From positions 1-33,585 of the forward strand of contig DATJHM010000237.1 in NCBI GenBank assembly GCA_035493895.1: 33,585 nucleotides of DNA. The letters are read 5' to 3'. Both the position numbers and the translations under genes were made by a program. The notes beneath the pieces were generated by a model that saw only the letters and a list, made by a program, of their open reading frames with translations, was not told the origin of the DNA and searched no databases. This DNA is from DATJHM01 sp035493895. GTDB taxonomy: Bacteria > Chloroflexota > Ktedonobacteria > Ktedonobacterales > Ktedonobacteraceae. Below are positions 29,907 to 33,585 of the stretch, one piece after another (the first letter of the stretch is position 1; the number at the start of each line of letters is the position of its first letter).

Positions 29907-31088
29907 ATGACCAATTTTCCGAAACGAATAGCTGTACTTGGTAGTACTGGCTCAATAGGCCGACAGACATTAGATGTCATACGAAATTTTCCGGACTATT
30001 TCCAGGTCGTCGCCCTGGCCGCGCGTAGCAATGTGTCCCTCCTGGCGCAACAGGCGCAAGAGTTTCATCCTACCCTGGTGACGTGCTTTGCTGATACCCC
30101 TGAGTTGGAGGCAAAGGCACGTGCTCTGTTGCCGGATGTGTTGATTGGCGAGCAAGGGCTGTTGGCGGCGGCGACGCATCCCGACGTGGACATTGTCGTG
30201 GCGGCGACCTCTGGTCTGATTGGTCTGCGTCCCACGCTGGCCGCGATTGGAGCCGGGAAAGCCATTGCACTGGCGAATAAAGAGACGTTGGTAATGGCCG
30301 GGCATCTCGTCATGAATGCGGCGCGTCGTGCGAATGTGCCACTGTTGCCGGTGGATAGCGAGCATAGTGCGATCTGGCAGAGCTTACGGGGCGAGAATCC
30401 TCGTGATATTCAGCATTTATTATTGACTGCCTCAGGTGGTCCTTTCCGTCAGGCTACGCTTGAGGAATTACAGTCCGTGACGGTTGAACAGGCGCTGGCG
30501 CATCCGACGTGGCGCATGGGACCCAAGATTACGATCGACTCTTCAACCTTGATGAACAAGGGGTTGGAAGTGATTGAGGCGCACTGGCTCTTTGATGTGC
30601 CCTATGAGCGCATCAAGGTCGTTGTGCAGCCGGAGAGTATTATCCATTCGATGGTTGAGTTTGTGGATGGCTCCATTAAAATGCAGGCCAGTCTGCCCAG
30701 TATGCATTTGCCGATCATGAATGCGCTTGGCTATCCTGAGCGTTTGCCTACGACGGGTAGTGGCTTGATTCGTGAATTGAGCTGGAAAGAACTTGGCATA
30801 TTACACTTTGATGATCTGGATCTGGCACGTTTCCCCTGCTTCCGTCTGGCAACTGAGGCAGGACGGCGGGGCGGTACGTATCCCTGTGCTCTGGTTGGTG
30901 CAGACGAAGAGGCGGTAGAGCTTTTCTTGCATGGAGAGATCTCCTATCTCGGCATTGCGGAACTGATCGAGGGCGTGCTGGAGCTTCATCAATCGATCGA
31001 GCAGCCAGATGTGGCAACGACGATAGAGGCCTGTGCCTGGGCCAGGCGCACTGTCCGCGATTTATGGCGCAAACGCGTGACCGCGTAG
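29907..31088 (+). CDS. dxr: 1-deoxy-D-xylulose-5-phosphate reductoisomerase
   Basis: Dxr (IspC) rearranges and reduces DXP to MEP with NADPH, the second MEP-pathway step and the target of fosmidomycin. The protein has about 393 residues. It has the NADPH loop VLGSTGSIGRQTLDV, the metal/substrate region PVDSEHSAIWQ, and MGPKITIDSSTLMNKGLEVI with EAHWLF. The ATG at 29907 is chosen because it gives the usual TNFPKRIAVLGSTG opening; a TTG at 29898 lies too close to AAGG. It is followed after 50 bases by rseP. Confidence 0.97.
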   Translation: MTNFPKRIAVLGSTGSIGRQTLDVIRNFPDYFQVVALAARSNVSLLAQQAQEFHPTLVTCFADTPELEAKARALLPDVLIGEQGLLAAATHPDVDIVVAATSGLIGLRPTLAAIGAGKAIALANKETLVMAGHLVMNAARRANVPLLPVDSEHSAIWQSLRGENPRDIQHLLLTASGGPFRQATLEELQSVTVEQALAHPTWRMGPKITIDSSTLMNKGLEVIEAHWLFDVPYERIKVVVQPESIIHSMVEFVDGSIKMQASLPSMHLPIMNALGYPERLPTTGSGLIRELSWKELGILHFDDLDLARFPCFRLATEAGRRGGTYPCALVGADEEAVELFLHGEISYLGIAELIEGVLELHQSIEQPDVATTIEACAWARRTVRDLWRKRVTA

Positions 31089-31138
31089 AGAGAGAACGAC
31101 ATGGTTACGAGGAGTTTGCGCGAGGGAAAGGATAGGGT

Positions 31139-32362
31139 ATGAATTACTGGTACTTTCTGGCTGCGATTCCCGTGTTTGGCTTGCTTGTGCTCGTGCATGA
31201 GTTCGGGCATTTTATCACGGCAAAGTGGGCTGGTATTCGTGTAGAAGAGTTCGGTCTGGGATTCCCGCCCGCACTGATCGGTTTTCGCAAACGTGATCGT
31301 GGAGGATGGGAAGTGCTCTGGTTTGGACGGCAGCGTGAAGGCGAACTGGCCGGGCCGCAGAATCCGTTTAATGGGACGAGTGGTGGACCGACCTCCGCGA
31401 ACAAGGCGCAAACTCCTCAGCATACCATCTACTCTCTGAATCTCTTACCGATCGGTGGTTTTGTACGTATGCCGGGTGAGAGCGGAGATATTGTTGATGC
31501 GGACGGGAATTACGACGAGGGTAGTTTCGCGGCCAAATCTGCGGGGAAGCGCATTATCGTGCTGGTCGCGGGTGTTGTCATGAACTTCTTGCTCGCGATT
31601 GTGCTTTTTACGATTGCCTATGGTCTGGGAGAGCCAACCTATCCAGCTCAGCTTGATACCATCCTTCCTCATTCGCCAGCGCAGGCGGCGGGCTTGAAGA
31701 CAGGCGATGTCGTGGTGGCGATCAACGGCCAGCAGGTCGTTGATTATGACGACATGCACGCCAAAGTCACGAACGTGATTGCCGCTGCTACGCAAAATGC
31801 GAAGACGTTGCAGAATGTGCCCGTGCAGGTGACGTACCATCCGCAAAATTCAAATGTCAACCAGACGGTCACCGTGAATGCGCGTACGCCCATCAATCCA
31901 GGCTCTAAAGATGGAGCACTGGGCGTGACTGGCAAAATTGTCTATGTCACATCGCCGCTCTGGCAGGCCCCCTTCAAAGGGATTGCCCATACATTCTCGG
32001 TTACCAGTCAATTTTTTGTGATAATAGGCCAGATGATCAGAGGCGCATTGCAGCCGAGCTTTGTAGGTCCGGTTGGTATTGTGCAGATCACGGGCAACGT
32101 AGCCCAGGCGGTACCCAGTGTCGGTTGGTTCCCAATTCTCAGCCTGGTAGCGGTCTTGAGCCTCAATTTAGCGATTGTGAATATCTTACCATTTCCCGCA
32201 CTCGATGGCGGGCGCATTGTCCTGATACTGATCGAGCTTGTGCGTGGAGGAAAACGTCTGAAGCCGGAGCGCGAGGGTATCATTAATCTCATTGGTTTTG
32301 CGTTATTACTGACCCTGATGGTGGTCGTGACATTTAACGATATCACACATTGGGGCAAGTAA
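31139..32362 (+). CDS. rseP: RIP metalloprotease (site-2 protease)
   Basis: This intramembrane zinc protease cleaves membrane anchors, for example anti-sigma factors or leftover signal peptides. The protein has 407 residues. The zinc site HEFGH is at residues 20-24 in the first membrane helix, the third ligand region NILPFPALDGGR lies near the C-terminus, and one PDZ domain is recognisable (HSPAQAAGLKTGDVVVAING). A loop of about 40 residues after the first helix (QREGELAGPQNPFNGTSG) is longer than usual. The ATG has AAAGGAT 8 bases upstream. It sits between dxr and ispG, a common arrangement. Confidence 0.95.
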   Translation: MNYWYFLAAIPVFGLLVLVHEFGHFITAKWAGIRVEEFGLGFPPALIGFRKRDRGGWEVLWFGRQREGELAGPQNPFNGTSGGPTSANKAQTPQHTIYSLNLLPIGGFVRMPGESGDIVDADGNYDEGSFAAKSAGKRIIVLVAGVVMNFLLAIVLFTIAYGLGEPTYPAQLDTILPHSPAQAAGLKTGDVVVAINGQQVVDYDDMHAKVTNVIAAATQNAKTLQNVPVQVTYHPQNSNVNQTVTVNARTPINPGSKDGALGVTGKIVYVTSPLWQAPFKGIAHTFSVTSQFFVIIGQMIRGALQPSFVGPVGIVQITGNVAQAVPSVGWFPILSLVAVLSLNLAIVNILPFPALDGGRIVLILIELVRGGKRLKPEREGIINLIGFALLLTLMVVVTFNDITHWGK

Positions 32363-32380
32363 GTGGAGTAGTACTTAATT

Positions 32381-33585
32381 ATGCGAAGAAAAACGCGACA
32401 GATTCATGTAGGGAATGTGGCAATTGGTGGTGATGCTCCTATATCGGTGCAATCAATGACGACGACCTATACTCGCGACGTAGAATCTACGGTAGCTCAG
32501 ATTTTGCGCCTGGAAGAAGTAGGCTGTGAAATCGCACGTGTGGCGGTTCCAGAGATGGAAGATGCTGTGGTGCTCGGAGAGATTAAGCGTCGTATCCATA
32601 TACCCCTGGTTGCTGATATCCACTATAACCCTCAACTGGCCCTGGAGGCGATCCGCCAGGGGACAGACAAAATACGTATCAATCCGGGCAATTTGCTCCA
32701 GGGGCGCAAATCGCTGGAGCAGATCGTACGCGCGGCGAAAGAGCGTGGGGTAGCGATGCGTATCGGCGTCAACTCCGGCTCGATTGATGCGATCGACAAG
32801 GTGGCGCAGATGCAGCGCGTCCAGGTGCGTTTGCGCGACGACGGCACGCTTGAGCGTAGCGATCCCGCCGAGGCAAGGCGTAAAGAGCGTGAGCACCTGG
32901 CTGAGCGTATGGTGAACAAGGCGTTAGAGTATATCGGCTGGTGTGAAGAACTGGATTATCATGAGCTGGATGTCTCGCTGAAGTCTTCGGCTGTGCTGAC
33001 GGCGGTGGAAGCGTATCGCCGTTTCTCGGAGCGTTCGGACTATCCTCTGCATCTGGGAATTACCGAGGCGGGTACGCTGGTGACGGGCGCGGTCAAATCA
33101 TCGGTCGGCATGGGCATGCTGCTGGCATCTGGCATTGGCGATACGATCCGTGTGAGCCTGAGTGCCGAGCCTGAGGAAGAGATTCCGGTCGCCTTTGAGA
33201 TATTGCGCTCGCTGGAATTGCGCAATCGTGGTGTCACATTTGTCTCCTGTCCCTCGTGTGGGCGCGTCGAAATCGACGTGGTCAGCGTGGCGAATGAGGT
33301 AGAGAAGCGTTTGACGAAAGTACAAACGCCCATTCAGGTGGCCGTCATGGGCTGTGTCGTGAATGGTCCTGGTGAGTCGCGTGACGCGGATGTGGGGCTG
33401 GCTGGTGGCAAAGGGAAAGGGATTATCTTCCGTAAAGGCGAGCCGGTGAGAACGGTCCCTGAGAGCCAGTTCCTCGACGCTGTACTACGCGAGGTTGCGA
33501 GCCTTTTGCCCGAGCACGAGGCGCGTCTGGTGTATCCGGAAGGTGGCATTAAAGAAGTCGCCGGTACGCATCGCACGCGCGATGA
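32381..33585 (+). CDS. ispG: 4-hydroxy-3-methylbut-2-enyl-diphosphate synthase, 3' end outside window
   Basis: IspG is the iron-sulfur enzyme that makes HMBPP from MEcPP late in the MEP pathway. The 401 complete codons present show QSMTTTYTRDVESTVAQILR, ADIHYNPQLALEAI, KIRINPGN, the GITEAGT and VSLSAEPEEE segments, and the 4Fe-4S ligands in SCPSCGR and GCVVNGPGE. The frame is still open at the last base, reaching GTHRTRD, and is probably near its end. An insert of about 20 charged residues (DGTLERSDPAEARRKER) follows GVNSGSID. The start ATG at 32381 comes 18 bases after the rseP stop. Confidence 0.95.
   Translation, partial: MRRKTRQIHVGNVAIGGDAPISVQSMTTTYTRDVESTVAQILRLEEVGCEIARVAVPEMEDAVVLGEIKRRIHIPLVADIHYNPQLALEAIRQGTDKIRINPGNLLQGRKSLEQIVRAAKERGVAMRIGVNSGSIDAIDKVAQMQRVQVRLRDDGTLERSDPAEARRKEREHLAERMVNKALEYIGWCEELDYHELDVSLKSSAVLTAVEAYRRFSERSDYPLHLGITEAGTLVTGAVKSSVGMGMLLASGIGDTIRVSLSAEPEEEIPVAFEILRSLELRNRGVTFVSCPSCGRVEIDVVSVANEVEKRLTKVQTPIQVAVMGCVVNGPGESRDADVGLAGGKGKGIIFRKGEPVRTVPESQFLDAVLREVASLLPEHEARLVYPEGGIKEVAGTHRTRD

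Overview
The window reads as ordinary chromosomal DNA of a bacterium in the Chloroflexota, most likely class Ktedonobacteria. This placement is an inference from several things taken together: moderate GC, many LuxR-type response regulators, frequent TTG/GTG starts, a long GlgP with an N-terminal DUF3417 region, an XPB-type helicase with a Bax1/DUF790 nuclease, a short EF-Ts, and repeated intergenic inverted-repeat modules. No 16S or other decisive marker is present. I see no tRNA, rRNA, CRISPR array, transposase or phage gene.

Left part (1-12.7 kb) is a mosaic of short units. It holds an intergenic repeat block, an N-terminally truncated macrolide-type glycosyltransferase divergent from an AraC regulator, and the overlapping helicase-nuclease pair. 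Next come a HAD-type phosphatase translationally coupled to a 56-residue proline-rich repeat peptide, a GtrA membrane protein, and alpha-glucan phosphorylase. They are followed by a SnoaL-like protein, a TetR regulator with a probable self-operator, a one-TM hypothetical protein, a NarL-type response regulator with an atypical receiver, and an MglA-like GTPase.

Middle part (12.7-24.2 kb) carries gatB, glutamate dehydrogenase, a strongly charge-segregated acidic/basic low-complexity protein, dxs, a double-GNAT acetyltransferase and a methyltransferase. A probable response regulator -> Crp/Fnr -> ABC ATPase operon on the minus strand follows. Several gene-poor gaps here hold strong hairpins.

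Right part (24.4 kb to the end) is a conserved housekeeping cluster on the plus strand: rpsB, tsf, pyrH, frr, uppS, cdsA, dxr, rseP, ispG. It joins translation (S2, EF-Ts, ribosome recycling), UMP synthesis, MEP-pathway isoprenoid synthesis (dxr, ispG, with dxs 7 kb upstream), undecaprenyl-PP and CDP-diacylglycerol synthesis, and the site-2 protease. ispG runs off the right edge.

Many promoters here are easy to read: sigma70-like -35/-10 pairs with 17 or 18 bp spacers. Several of them decide start codons, because the longest open frame begins upstream of the likely transcription start (glgP, the tetR-type gene, the response regulator at 11.0-11.7 kb). No clearly new multi-gene system is evident. 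The best candidates for a second look are the helicase-nuclease pair followed by the phosphatase/repeat-peptide pair, the charge-segregated protein next to dxs, and dyads placed exactly on promoters.
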